Below are positions 1 to 8,088 of a stretch of DNA of 64,000 nt, piece after piece. Within the stretch, counting starts at the first letter, position 1, and the number at the start of each line of letters is the position of its first letter. Position numbers and translations under genes: made by a program. Origin of the DNA: Acidisarcina sp963790505 (GTDB taxonomy: Bacteria > Acidobacteriota > Terriglobia > Terriglobales > Acidobacteriaceae); the NCBI GenBank assembly GCA_963790505.1, contig CAWBOT010000005.1, positions 372,001-436,000 on the forward strand. Direction: 5' to 3'. The notes under the pieces were generated by a model. That model had not been told where the DNA came from, did not search any database, and was given only the letters and a program-made list of their open reading frames with translations.

Positions 1-22
1 ATCGCAGCAATTCCGTTCTCAT
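1..22 (-). CDS. Start of an unidentified gene cut by the left edge
   Basis: Only the first seven codons lie in the window (MRTELLR). The call rests on an ATG at 22 on the - strand preceded by a good ribosome binding site, GAGGAGA, five to six bases upstream. It would be transcribed in the same direction as the WYL regulator upstream of it, with about 60 bases between them, so it could be its operon partner. No function can be assigned from seven residues. Confidence 0.45.
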
Positions 23-82
23 CGTCTCCTCAGAAAATAACCCTCGAAGCTAAAGCTCCCCCGCGCCATCCCTCACATTCCC

Positions 83-1054
83 TCACAATCGCGTCAAAGC
101 CGACGAATCCTCCGCCGCCTGCATCGCCCGTTGCGCCAGCTGCCGAAACGTCTCACTCAACTCAGGTGGATTATAGATAACGATTCGGCGCCCCATGCTG
201 AGCAGCATTGCCGCGAACATCTCCAGTCGATCGCGGCCGCAGCGCAATCGCGTGCCCCCATCTTGCCCTTCGATCGCGACTCTCAAGGGGGCAAAGCTGA
301 GTTGCGCTTCCTCGACCGGCATCTCGATCCACACGTCGATCTGATAATCCGACTGGATGAACGGCATGTGTTCCTGCATGTAGCGCTGTGCATCGAAGTC
401 CTTCGGACGGCGGAAGGTCGCAGCGCACAGTTCGAGGTCCGTCACGCGGTCGAGTCGGAAGGTGCGCAAAGCCTGCCGCGAAAGGCAGTGTCCAATCACG
501 TACCATCGCCCGTCGGTGTGGATCACCGCATACGGCTCGATCTGCCGGCGTGAAGTGGCGTCGGAGTGAGACCGATACGAGAATCGAAGCCGCCGGTTCG
601 TCCGAATGGCGGAGGCCGCGCGCACCAGGCTCTCGACCGACGTCGAGACCACCCAGGGACCGGGCTCGATCGCCACCACGTCTTCTACCGTTCGTATGCT
701 TTCGCGCAAGGCCTCCGGCAGCACCCGCTCGAGTTTGCCCAGCGCCCCCTCCGTGGCCGGCGCAAACCCCGACAGTCCTATCTGGCGCAAGGCCCGAAGC
801 CCAAGAGAGAGGGCGAAGGCCTCCTCATTGGTCAGCAGAAGCGGCGGCAGGCGAAAGCCCGGGCGGAGACGGTATGCTCCACCCACGCCGCGCGACGAAT
901 GAATGGGAATGCTCAGGTCCTTCAGCCGGACAATGTAGCGCTGCACGGTGCGCAGGTCTACTTCCAGGCGCTCGGCCAGCTCCGCTCCCGTCACAGAGTC
1001 GCGCGCCTGCAAGATCTCGAGCACCGCGAGCACGCGCATGATGGGGTCGTACAT
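83..1054 (-). CDS. WYL-domain helix-turn-helix transcriptional regulator (YafY type)
   Basis: A 323-residue cytoplasmic regulator. Residues about 5-60 form an HTH_11-type winged helix with the recognition stretch AELAERLEVDLRTVQRYI. Residues about 140-215 are the WYL domain, seen as PYAVIHTDGRWYVIGH followed by an arginine-rich strand that reads FRLDRVTDLEL. A WCX-like C-terminal domain follows. WYL domains are known to bind ligands or nucleic acid and to control the HTH; the ligand here is unknown. The gene is divergent from the DinB-family gene at 1149 across about 95 bases, a common arrangement for these regulators, so control of that gene is plausible but inferred. No clear Shine-Dalgarno precedes the ATG at 1054. 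A second in-frame ATG lies five codons downstream. Confidence 0.88.
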   Translation of the reverse strand: MYDPIMRVLAVLEILQARDSVTGAELAERLEVDLRTVQRYIVRLKDLSIPIHSSRGVGGAYRLRPGFRLPPLLLTNEEAFALSLGLRALRQIGLSGFAPATEGALGKLERVLPEALRESIRTVEDVVAIEPGPWVVSTSVESLVRAASAIRTNRRLRFSYRSHSDATSRRQIEPYAVIHTDGRWYVIGHCLSRQALRTFRLDRVTDLELCAATFRRPKDFDAQRYMQEHMPFIQSDYQIDVWIEMPVEEAQLSFAPLRVAIEGQDGGTRLRCGRDRLEMFAAMLLSMGRRIVIYNPPELSETFRQLAQRAMQAAEDSSALTRL

Positions 1055-1148
1055 AGGAATTTAATTCTGCCTCGAATATACGACAGAGGCTGTCGGGAAT
1101 CCCCCCTAGTCTAAGCCAGTGCCCAGACGGGCCACATGGAGGATAGAA

Positions 1149-1631
1149 ATGGCAACTGCGACGATTTCGGAAAATGTGCTGACGGCGGAGGCGGTGCTGG
1201 CGCACTGGCAGGGACACAGGCGGGTCACGCGCCGAACGATCGAGGCGTTTCCTGAAGACAAGCTCTTTCAGTTCTCAGTCGGCGGCATGAGGCCCTTCGC
1301 GGAAATGGTTCGGGAATTTATCGGCATGGCGGTGCCCATCGTGGACGGTGTATCCACGGGCAAGTGGGAGGAATACAAGGGGGCGAAGGCTGAGACGAAA
1401 AGCGAGCTTCTCCGACTTTGGGACGCGCAAACCGCAGAGCTGAACGAGAAGTTCCCGAAGATTCCGCCCCACCGGTTCAGCGAGGTGGACACGGCCTTCG
1501 GGCAGTGGACGATGCCGGGTATAGCGACGATTCAGTACGCCATCGACAATGAGATCCATCATCGCGGCCAGGGTTACGTCTACCTGCGGGCGCTCGGGAT
1601 TGAGCCGCCGCATTTCTGGGAACGTGACTAA
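1149..1631 (+). CDS. DinB-family protein
   Basis: A 160-residue protein of the DinB/YfiT-like four-helix-bundle superfamily. The metal-site histidines expected for the family are visible as HRRVTRRTIEAFPEDKL near the N-terminus and EIHHRGQGYVYLRALG near the C-terminus. Family members are putative metal-dependent enzymes, including thiol-linked transferases; the substrate here cannot be read from sequence. The ATG at 1149 is preferred over an in-frame GTG at 1119 because GGAGG sits at 1136-1140, eight bases upstream of the ATG. The gene is divergent from the WYL regulator, which may regulate it. Confidence 0.88.
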   Translation: MATATISENVLTAEAVLAHWQGHRRVTRRTIEAFPEDKLFQFSVGGMRPFAEMVREFIGMAVPIVDGVSTGKWEEYKGAKAETKSELLRLWDAQTAELNEKFPKIPPHRFSEVDTAFGQWTMPGIATIQYAIDNEIHHRGQGYVYLRALGIEPPHFWERD

Positions 1632-1762
1632 CGGGCCTCGCGGGAGCGGCTGCCGGCTCTTGAGTCTTTCTATCGACGGCACGGCAGCCGCTTTATCTTC
1701 CGCTGGCTTGACTTCGACGGTCCCGGTCCGATCTAGTCATGGCGAGCGAAAGAGCGTATCGG

Positions 1763-2470
1763 TTATTGGCGCCCGTACTCCAGCTTCGGGTACCAATCGG
1801 CGCCGCGGCCTTCCGGCGTCAGATCGAGCATCAGCCAAAGGAGATCGAGGTCCGGGGCGCCGCGCGGGTCCTGACCCGGATCGGCCATCGCGCCGCTCAT
1901 CTCCCCGCTATAGAAATGGAAAATGCTTCCACTGCGCCGAGCGAAGACGCTGTAGCCCGGCATGTCGGCGTCGTCTGGGTTCACGTAGGTGCGCGTGTAA
2001 TCGCCTGACATGTCAGACATAAAAGGTAGGTTCGCGAGGCCGCGCTGCTTCTTGAACTCCATCAAGCGGTCGATCGGCGAACGCGCCGTTACAGCGATTG
2101 CCACTCGCTCCCGTAAATGAATCGCTGTGCCATTCCAGGAGCTCAAAAACGAAGTGCAACTTGGGCAAGCTGCTTTGCGCTGTGGGCCGAACATCATGCT
2201 GTAAACCATCAGCGTGTCTTTATCGCCGAAGAGGCCGGAAAAGAGAATAGGCCCACTCTCAGAGACGAGTTCAAAGTCTTTCGGGAGCTTGCCGCCAAGA
2301 GGCAGCGCTCGCCGCTGGGCGGCCACCCGCTCGATATGGCGGCGCAGTTCGATCTCTTCCGCGAGCAGGCTGTTTCGGGCCGCGCGATATTCCGCACTCT
2401 CATTCGGGAAAAGGGCCTTGTTGGCGGCGGCAAGCTGTGCCGCAGGGACGAGCGTCTGCGTGGCGACCAT
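1763..2470 (-). CDS. DUF899 (thioredoxin-like fold) family protein
   Basis: A 235-residue protein of the DUF899 family, which has a thioredoxin-like core but no proven activity. Recognisable blocks are the helical N-terminus with EEIELRRHIERVAAQRRALP, the central GPQRKAACPSCTSFLSSWNG with a CPSC dithiol at the position of a redox motif, and the C-terminal DLLWLMLDLTPEGRG. The frame is open further upstream to 2602, but the ATG at 2470 is chosen because a run reading GGGAGGGAG immediately precedes it and because longer forms would overlap the 3' end of the GH3 gene. It lies just downstream of that gene on the same strand, about 50 bases after its stop. Confidence 0.85.
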   Translation of the reverse strand: MVATQTLVPAAQLAAANKALFPNESAEYRAARNSLLAEEIELRRHIERVAAQRRALPLGGKLPKDFELVSESGPILFSGLFGDKDTLMVYSMMFGPQRKAACPSCTSFLSSWNGTAIHLRERVAIAVTARSPIDRLMEFKKQRGLANLPFMSDMSGDYTRTYVNPDDADMPGYSVFARRSGSIFHFYSGEMSGAMADPGQDPRGAPDLDLLWLMLDLTPEGRGADWYPKLEYGRQ

Positions 2471-2520
2471 ACTCCCTCCCGGCCATATCGTAGCGCCCCG
2501 TACCGGCCGCGGCAAATCCG

Positions 2521-5199
2521 CTATTGCACCGCGACCGTCAGCGGCAAATCTCGCGAAGACGATCCGGCGCGAAGCGTGCGACTGCCCGCCGGCTTGACCC
2601 ACGCCTTCTTATCGATCGACCAGTACTCAAAGGCCCGCGGCGCGATATCGAGCGTCACGTCGCGCTCCTCGTCTGGCTGCAACGTAATCCGGTCGAAGGC
2701 CACCAGCGTCTTTGGCGCGAACTGCACCCCGTGCGGCTTGTCTCCGGGAGCATCGAGGTACACTTGCGGCACCTCATCGCCTGCTACGCTGCCCGTGTTC
2801 TTGACGTGAACAGAAACACGCGCGCCACCATCGGCGCCCGCCGTCACCTTCAGTTCCGACAGCGCAAAACTGGTGTACGACAATCCAAACCCGAACGGGA
2901 ACAGCGGCTCGATCTTCTGATCGTCGAACCAGCGATATCCAACCAGCACGCCTTCTGAAAATGTAGTTTTTCCGTCGACGCCCTTCGCTGACCGCTCCGG
3001 GTGAGCAGGCGAGGTCGCTGGATAATCGCTCAACGCCTTCGCCCAGGTCATCGGCAACCGTCCCGCCGGATCGTTCCGCCCGAGTAGCGTCTTCGCCGTC
3101 GCCACGCCGCCTTCGTCTCCGGGCCACCACATCTCCAGCACCCCTTTGACCTTGTCGATCCACGGCATCGCCACCGGCTGGCTCGTATTCAACACCACCA
3201 CGGTGTTCGGATTGGCGGCCGCAATCTCCTCGATGAGTTTGTCCTGCTCGCCCGGAAGCACGAAGTGCGGCTTGTCCCGCGTCCACACGAACACCACCGC
3301 TGTCTTTGCATTGCGGGCCGCATCGATCGCAGCGGCGTGGGCCTGCTCGCGTGCTTCGGGCGTCATCCAGTTCAGGCGCACCTGCACCGGCGCGTTTGAG
3401 GTGTCAACCGAGGTCGTGACCTCGAGCTTGTGCGCGCCCTTCGTGAGTTGGACCGCCCGGCGCACGTTATCCAGGCCGTCTGTCGTCGGCAGTCCATTGT
3501 CCTGCGTGGCATGTTGCACATCGCCGTGGACCGTGCCCTTCACCGCACCGGTGCGTCCCACCTCTTTGCCGTCGATGCTGAACTTGGCGCGCGTGCCCAG
3601 CGCCTGCAGGTAAAACCAGTACGATCCATCGGCCGGAACTGTCACTTCGCCCTTCCACGTCGCTACAGTATTCGGCGGCAGCGGCTTGCCGTTGGTCTTG
3701 GTGAAATCGATCGAGCCGTCAACCGTATTTTTCCCCGAGGCGTCGGTGCGTAAGAGGCCCGGCTTGCCATCGTGCGTAAATGCTGCAGCGCTGATCGTCG
3801 TGCCCGTCATGTCGTCAGCCACCGCAAAGATTACCTTCGCATCGGGCGCGAGCTTCTTCAGTGCTTCCAGCGGACTCACCTGGCGATCAGTCACGCCCGG
3901 CGAACGCTCGCCAAAGGTGCCGATCGATGCAACCTGCCCAGCCGTCGGCCCGATCATTGCAATGCTGTCACTGCTCTTCAAAGGCAGAATGCCGCCTTCG
4001 TTCTTCAGCAGCACCGCCGCATCCTCCGCCGTCTTCTCGATGATCGCTCCGTTCCCGTCAAAATCCTGCGGAGTCACCTCGTGCTTCTGTTTCCCGTCAA
4101 GATACCCAAAGCGATCGATCTCATAGAGCACTCGCCGCGCCGCCGCCGTTATCGTCGCCTCGGTAATCGAGCCGTCCTTGAGCGCGCCGCGCATCGTCAT
4201 CGGGTCGGAATCCATTGGGAACGCCCCCAGATCCATGCCCGGCGCACCAGCCTCTTCCGGAATCGTGCCGCCCAGCATTCCCGCGAGAGCGGCAAGATTC
4301 GGCTTGGTCGGCGCGCCCGCATGCTCTTGCCGAGTGCGGAAGTAAGTGCGCATCATCCCGGCAAACGGGCTGTCGTCGGCCACCTCGCCGGGCATCTCCA
4401 TCGTGAGGCCCTCGTTGATGAAGTGCACGTTGTGCACTCCGCCCCAATCGGAGGTAACAAAGCCCTTGAAGCCAACCTCATCGAAAAGAATCGTCTTCAG
4501 CGTGTCAGGGTTGCCGCAGGCAAACTTGCCATTGACCTTGTTGTAAGAACACATGATCGATGCGACGCCGGCCTTCACCGCCGCGTCGAACGGCGCGACG
4601 TAGACCTCGTGCAGGGTCTGTTGATCGACGAAGATGTTGTACGAGTCGCTGTCGTACGCCACATAATGCTTGGCCTGCGACATCACGCCCTGCGCCTGTT
4701 CGCCGCGGATCTCCGCGGCCCCCATCACACCGGTCAGGAACGGGTCTTCACCCAGCGTGTTGTAGCCTCGCGCGAAGGTGATGTCGCGGTCGATATTAAT
4801 GAACGGCTGCAAGACGACATCGATGCCGAGGGACCGCGCTTCGCGGCCGATGGCCACGCCATTTTGTTCCGCGTCCTTGACGCTCCACGTTGCAGCGACG
4901 CCCATCGTCGCCGTTTGCGCCTGGCCAGCCACCCGCGTCAGCACTCCCGGAGGCCCATCGGCCATCCGTAGCGGCGGAATCCCCAGCCGCGGCACTCCCG
5001 GCAAATAACCCGCCTGCCCCTGGTTCGTCGCTGCCGGCTCGACGTCGCCGCGGATCAGGTTCATCTTTTCTTCGAGCGTCATCTGCTTGAGCAGTCTGTC
5101 GATTCGCGCCTCGTTCGCCTTGTCGGCTGGCACTACCTGCGCGTTAGCCCAAAGGGAACAGGTCATCAGTAGGAAAGAAACTTTAGCAAGTGGCCGCAT
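2521..5199 (-). CDS. Secreted glycoside hydrolase family 3 beta-glucosidase with PA14 domain
   Basis: An 892-residue enzyme that cleaves terminal beta-linked sugars from oligosaccharides, probably in the periplasm. A signal peptide ends near residue 20 (ANAQV). The GH3 N-terminal barrel spans about 35-370 and contains KHYVAYDSD and the nucleophile aspartate, about D251, in GFVTSDWGG. The GH3 C-terminal alpha/beta domain follows (AVLLKNEGGILPL). It is interrupted at about 475-610 by a PA14-like carbohydrate-binding insert (GSYWFYLQALGTRAKFSIDG). A fibronectin-III-like domain closes the protein. The layout matches PA14-containing GH3 enzymes of plant-polymer degraders; the exact glycoside is not predictable. 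Confidence 0.95.
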   Translation of the reverse strand: MRPLAKVSFLLMTCSLWANAQVVPADKANEARIDRLLKQMTLEEKMNLIRGDVEPAATNQGQAGYLPGVPRLGIPPLRMADGPPGVLTRVAGQAQTATMGVAATWSVKDAEQNGVAIGREARSLGIDVVLQPFINIDRDITFARGYNTLGEDPFLTGVMGAAEIRGEQAQGVMSQAKHYVAYDSDSYNIFVDQQTLHEVYVAPFDAAVKAGVASIMCSYNKVNGKFACGNPDTLKTILFDEVGFKGFVTSDWGGVHNVHFINEGLTMEMPGEVADDSPFAGMMRTYFRTRQEHAGAPTKPNLAALAGMLGGTIPEEAGAPGMDLGAFPMDSDPMTMRGALKDGSITEATITAAARRVLYEIDRFGYLDGKQKHEVTPQDFDGNGAIIEKTAEDAAVLLKNEGGILPLKSSDSIAMIGPTAGQVASIGTFGERSPGVTDRQVSPLEALKKLAPDAKVIFAVADDMTGTTISAAAFTHDGKPGLLRTDASGKNTVDGSIDFTKTNGKPLPPNTVATWKGEVTVPADGSYWFYLQALGTRAKFSIDGKEVGRTGAVKGTVHGDVQHATQDNGLPTTDGLDNVRRAVQLTKGAHKLEVTTSVDTSNAPVQVRLNWMTPEAREQAHAAAIDAARNAKTAVVFVWTRDKPHFVLPGEQDKLIEEIAAANPNTVVVLNTSQPVAMPWIDKVKGVLEMWWPGDEGGVATAKTLLGRNDPAGRLPMTWAKALSDYPATSPAHPERSAKGVDGKTTFSEGVLVGYRWFDDQKIEPLFPFGFGLSYTSFALSELKVTAGADGGARVSVHVKNTGSVAGDEVPQVYLDAPGDKPHGVQFAPKTLVAFDRITLQPDEERDVTLDIAPRAFEYWSIDKKAWVKPAGSRTLRAGSSSRDLPLTVAVQ

Positions 5200-5370
5200 A
5201 GCCAGTCCTCGAATCCCGCGATCGTCACTCTCGATCGCAAACCCTAAACGTTAAGCCTGATTTGCAAAACTGTAAACTGGCCCGCCAAGGTTGCAGCCTG
5301 CGCCCCGCGCAGCAGAAAATATCTGCGGCACGCTCGGACCAAAAACCACGCATGAGAGTTGGAGCCATCC

Positions 5371-5835
5371 ATGACGAAGCCCGTCCCGGCAAAATCTGCG
5401 CCGCCCTCGCCCCTGAACTCTGCCTCTAGGGTGAAGTCTCCTTCCATATCGATCGACGAGAAGATCAAACAACTTGGCGACTGGCGCGGAAAGACGCTCT
5501 CTCATGTGCGCACCATCATCCTTGAGGCAGACCCTGAGATCGTCGAAGAGTGGAAGTGGGTGAAACCCTCCAACCCCGGGACACCCGTCTTCTCCCGCGC
5601 CGGCATCGTCTGCACCGGAGAAACCTACAAGAGCGTCGTCAAGATGACCTTTGCCAGGGGAGCCGCCTTGCCCGACCCATCCGGCCTCTTCAACTCCAGC
5701 CTCGACGGAAACGTCCGCCGCGCCATCGACATCCGCGAAGGCGAAACCATCGATAAAGCGGCCCTGAAGGACCTCGTCCGCGCCGCAGTAGCGCTCAACC
5801 TCTCCAAAACCAGGACCAGGCCGAAGGCACGCTAG
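5371..5835 (+). CDS. DUF1801 (YdhG-like) domain protein
   Basis: A 154-residue protein with a Pro/Ser/Lys-rich N-terminal segment of about 30 residues and then a DUF1801 domain. The domain shows IVEEWKWVKPSNPGTPVFSR, a YKSVVKMTFARG block and the C-terminal IDKAALKDLVRAAVALN helix. DUF1801 has an iron-chaperone-like (frataxin-like) fold and no settled function. The ATG at 5371 is chosen over a TTG at 5359 because GGAG at 5361 gives a usual spacing. It stands alone between the GH3 gene, which is divergent, and a permease pseudogene. Confidence 0.82.
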   Translation: MTKPVPAKSAPPSPLNSASRVKSPSISIDEKIKQLGDWRGKTLSHVRTIILEADPEIVEEWKWVKPSNPGTPVFSRAGIVCTGETYKSVVKMTFARGAALPDPSGLFNSSLDGNVRRAIDIREGETIDKAALKDLVRAAVALNLSKTRTRPKAR

Positions 5836-5864
5836 CGACCCGCCCAAAATCTCTTGTTGCTTTC

Positions 5865-6328
5865 CAACGCGGCAGCGACCCTCCTTTGGTCGAAGCGTCA
5901 GCCGTAAGCCCGGGATATTTCCATCTGCTCGGTATCCGCTGGTCCACGGCCGTCTCTTCACGGACCAGGACAACGAGAATGCGCCCCTGGTCGCAATCGT
6001 CAACGAAGCATTTGCGCGAACCTGGTGGCCCAACGACTCGCGCGAGATTGCCATTCGCCTCGCGCTGGGCGCGCAAAGGCGCGATATCCTCACGATGGTT
6101 TTGCGCCAGGGCCTCACCCTGGCCGCCGCCGGCGCCGGATTAGGGCTGGTTTGCGCGCTGATTTTCTCGCACTCGATGGCAGGGCCGCTTTATGGCGTCT
6201 CGCCCTACGATCTCTCCACATTTGCCGGCGTCACCGCCGTGCTCACCGCCGTGGCCATCGCCGCCAGTTGCCTCCCTGTGCTGCGCGCCATGCGCCTCGA
6301 TCCGATCACGACACTCCGCTCCGAATGA
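5865..6328 (+). pseudogene. Broken ADOP/MacB-type ABC transporter permease (two internal lesions)
   Basis: The reading begins with a periplasmic-core segment, VEASAVSPGYFHLLGI. One base is then missing near 5936, and the next frame continues as VHGRLFTDQDNENAPLVAI and FARTWWPNDS. This runs straight into REIAIRLALGAQRRDILTMV and the final transmembrane segments, ending MRLDPITTLRSE. In intact Acidobacteria-type permeases a long stretch with transmembrane helices separates the WWPND block from the REIAIRLALGA block, so there is also a large internal deletion. The 5' half of the gene, including the first FtsX domain, is absent. The remnant cannot make a transporter. Confidence 0.85.
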
Positions 6329-6371
6329 ACTTGTGGTACTTCTCGAGACTGTCCTTACAAGTTGTCGCCAT
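6306..6371 (-). CDS. Possible 21-codon peptide with strong ribosome binding site
   Basis: A short frame on the - strand, MATTCKDSLEKYHKFIRSG plus two residues. It is preceded by AAGGAGGT seven bases before the ATG at 6371. The Shine-Dalgarno is much better than that of many real genes nearby. The frame overlaps the 3' end of the permease pseudogene on the other strand, and it lies downstream of the terminator-like hairpin at 6430-6457. Nothing is recognisable in the peptide, and it could be chance. Confidence 0.2.
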   Translation of the reverse strand: MATTCKDSLEKYHKFIRSGVS

Positions 6372-6429
6372 CCCAGGGACCTCCTTCGTAGAGTCATGAA
6401 GCGAAGGCGCGGCGACCCGAAACTGAAAA

Positions 6430-6457
6430 GGCCCGCTGCCAGTTTCGGCTGCGGGCC
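6430..6457 (-). terminator. Rho-independent terminator-like hairpin
   Basis: Read on the - strand, the stem is GGCCCGC, one A/A mismatch, GCC, a six-base loop, GGC, mismatch, GCGGGCC. It is followed at once by TTTTCAGTT. It would end a transcript coming from the promoter-like site at 6662-6688. On the + strand the hairpin is not followed by T residues. Confidence 0.6.
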
Positions 6458-6569
6458 CCTCCATCGGTGAGCTGTTGAGTTTGACTTGAGGCATCCTCAC
6501 CCAATTTATTGAGAACGGGCCTCGGCGAGTTCGTTGCAAAGATCGCCAGGACTTGAGAGCGAGAATGCT

Positions 6570-6626
6570 CTAAGCCTCAGTCACCTCACGTATTGAACTG
6601 CCACAACTATTACTGTCAATCTTCAT
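6570..6626 (-). CDS. Possible 18-codon peptide behind an anti-SD-complementary leader
   Basis: The - strand frame MKIDSNSCGSSIREVTEA starts at the ATG at 6626. Twelve bases upstream ends AAAGGAGG, part of a 19-base stretch at 6628-6646. Apart from one extra A, that stretch is the exact complement of the conserved 3' end of bacterial 16S rRNA. A promoter-like pair lies just upstream and a terminator-like hairpin about 110 bases downstream, so promoter, leader, short frame and terminator form a compact unit of about 230 bases. The peptide has no recognisable motif. The unit might instead be a small RNA. Confidence 0.3.
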   Translation of the reverse strand: MKIDSNSCGSSIREVTEA

Positions 6627-6661
6627 AGGCTGGATCATCCTCCTTTCCCGTGTACCCACAG

Positions 6662-6688
6662 AGTATGAGCAGCTGGTCACCACGTCAA
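6662..6688 (-). promoter_or_regulatory. Sigma-70-like promoter for the small - strand unit
   Basis: On the - strand TTGACG (6688-6683) is followed after 15 bases by CATACT (6667-6662). The -35 box matches five of six consensus bases. The spacing is short and the -10 box is only four of six. It sits a few bases upstream of the long Shine-Dalgarno-like element at 6628-6646. Confidence 0.35.
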
Positions 6689-6742
6689 GGGGGAGCTGGC
6701 CCGGCCCTCGACGCCATCGAAAAGCGATCGTCGAACTCACGC

Positions 6743-7132
6743 TCAGACCACATCTCTTGCGCGGTCCTTCCCTTGTTGGCTCTTCTTAAGCTTGTATTTG
6801 TACAACGCTGCCGACAAATGCGAAATCATCACGACTAGGAACAACCCGGGCGCCGCTAGCATTACAGCCTGCTGGGGCTGTTGACGAAATGGGATGGCCT
6901 GAATCAATTGAATGAAGGCTGCAATGACCGCTAGCGCGCAAAGCACTGCTCCAACTCCCGATATGCGGGTTCCTGTCAGCGGTCTGCGAATGGAAACTCC
7001 CACGCCGCAGACCAGGCAGAGCACCGAAATGAATGTGGGCAGGAGAAACGGCCACCCGGCGCCGCTGGCGAAAGAGAAAAATGTACAGAACACTGCAACG
7101 CACAAGGCAAGAGCACCGCTCGCGAAGTACAT
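6743..7132 (-). CDS. Small four-helix membrane protein of unknown function
   Basis: A 129-residue protein with four predicted membrane segments at about residues 5-22, 28-46, 56-76 and 90-110, and a basic C-terminal tail (YKYKLKKSQQGKDRARDVV). I do not recognise a family. It starts at the ATG at 7132 and lies about 80 bases downstream of the ABC ATPase gene on the same strand, so the two could be co-transcribed. It is far shorter than a typical ABC permease, so a transporter partnership is only a guess. Confidence 0.6.
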   Translation of the reverse strand: MYFASGALALCVAVFCTFFSFASGAGWPFLLPTFISVLCLVCGVGVSIRRPLTGTRISGVGAVLCALAVIAAFIQLIQAIPFRQQPQQAVMLAAPGLFLVVMISHLSAALYKYKLKKSQQGKDRARDVV

Positions 7133-7210
7133 AAGTCTCCTATAGCCGGAAGAAGCTACGAATTGAGGACATGCCGTGAACAGGTGCCAGGCCGAGAGGA
7201 GCCAACCGGC

Positions 7211-8059
7211 TCACCACGAATGAAAATACCCCTCGCGCACCGTCACTTCAAGATCGACCCCGAATAGATCGCGAAGCACCTCGCGAGTAATGAGCTCTTC
7301 CTTCGGCCCGTCGGCAAAAATTCTTCCACCCTTCATCAGGATCACCCGGTCGATCTCCGGCAGGATGTCCGCCAGATGATGGGTCACCATTAATATGCCC
7401 GTGCCCTGCTGCGCCACCCGCCGTAGCGCCTCGCGCAGCTCCCGCTGCGCGGCCAGGTCGAGCGCGTTCGATGGCTCGTCGAGCAGCAGCATCTGCGGAC
7501 GATGCACAAGTGCGCGGGCGATCATGATCCGCCGTTGCTCCCCGGCCGACATCTGCCCAACAAATTTGTCCGCCAGCGGCTCGGCCTGCATCAGCGCCAT
7601 CGCCTCCGCCGCGCGCTCCCGCATCTCTGCGGTCACATGCAGATTGGGCCAAAGCGTCGAGGCCGAAAAGAATCCCGAGACGACCACGTCGCGGCCCAGC
7701 GTCACCGGCGTCCGCTCACCCGGCAGATCGGCGGAGACCACCCCCAGCCGCCGTCGCAGCTGCGAAACATCCCAGCGCTCCCGGCCAAAAAGTCGCACGC
7801 TTGTCTCTGGATGCGCAATCGGATAACACTCGCACGTCAGCGTCTTGATCAGCGTCGATTTGCCGCAGCCATTCGGTCCCAGAATCGCAACATGCTCGCC
7901 AACCGCAATCTCCAGGGTGACGTCATGCAGCACGATGCTCTCTCCGCGCGCCACATCGACATGCCGCATCGACAGGAATGCTTCCGTCCGGACTTCCTTT
8001 TGTCTCGCGCCCACGCTGATTGCTTCTTCCCTCAATCCCAGCCTCACTCTTCCTCCCAC
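7211..8059 (-). CDS. ABC transporter ATP-binding protein (ModF-like)
   Basis: An ATPase of up to 282 residues with Walker A GPNGCGKST, signature MSAGEQRR and Walker B MLLLDEP, followed by the switch histidine in LMVTHHLADILPEI. The spacing and the C-terminal ILMKGGRIFADGPKEELI resemble ModF and related stand-alone ATPases. No permease or binding protein is adjacent, apart from a small membrane protein downstream. The start is uncertain. GTG at 8059 gives the longest form; another GTG four codons in sits just behind GGGAGGAAGA; and the conserved domain only begins at about residue 31 (MRHVDVARG). The gene is divergent from argJ with under 30 bases between them, so the two promoters must overlap. 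Confidence 0.88.
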   Translation of the reverse strand: MGGRVRLGLREEAISVGARQKEVRTEAFLSMRHVDVARGESIVLHDVTLEIAVGEHVAILGPNGCGKSTLIKTLTCECYPIAHPETSVRLFGRERWDVSQLRRRLGVVSADLPGERTPVTLGRDVVVSGFFSASTLWPNLHVTAEMRERAAEAMALMQAEPLADKFVGQMSAGEQRRIMIARALVHRPQMLLLDEPSNALDLAAQRELREALRRVAQQGTGILMVTHHLADILPEIDRVILMKGGRIFADGPKEELITREVLRDLFGVDLEVTVREGYFHSW

Positions 8060-8088
8060 TCACCCTATTGATACAGTAAAAGTCAGCA

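Noticed and set aside
3772..4971. Long + strand open frame (399 codons) inside the GH3 gene
   Set aside because: It is antisense to a clear GH3 enzyme, is rich in Arg and His as expected for a mirror of C-ending codons, and matches no family.
6628..6646. Fragment of 16S rRNA on the + strand
   Set aside because: Only the terminal 18 bases match, with one inserted base, and the sequence before it shows no further rRNA similarity. It is better read as a ribosome-binding element on the - strand.
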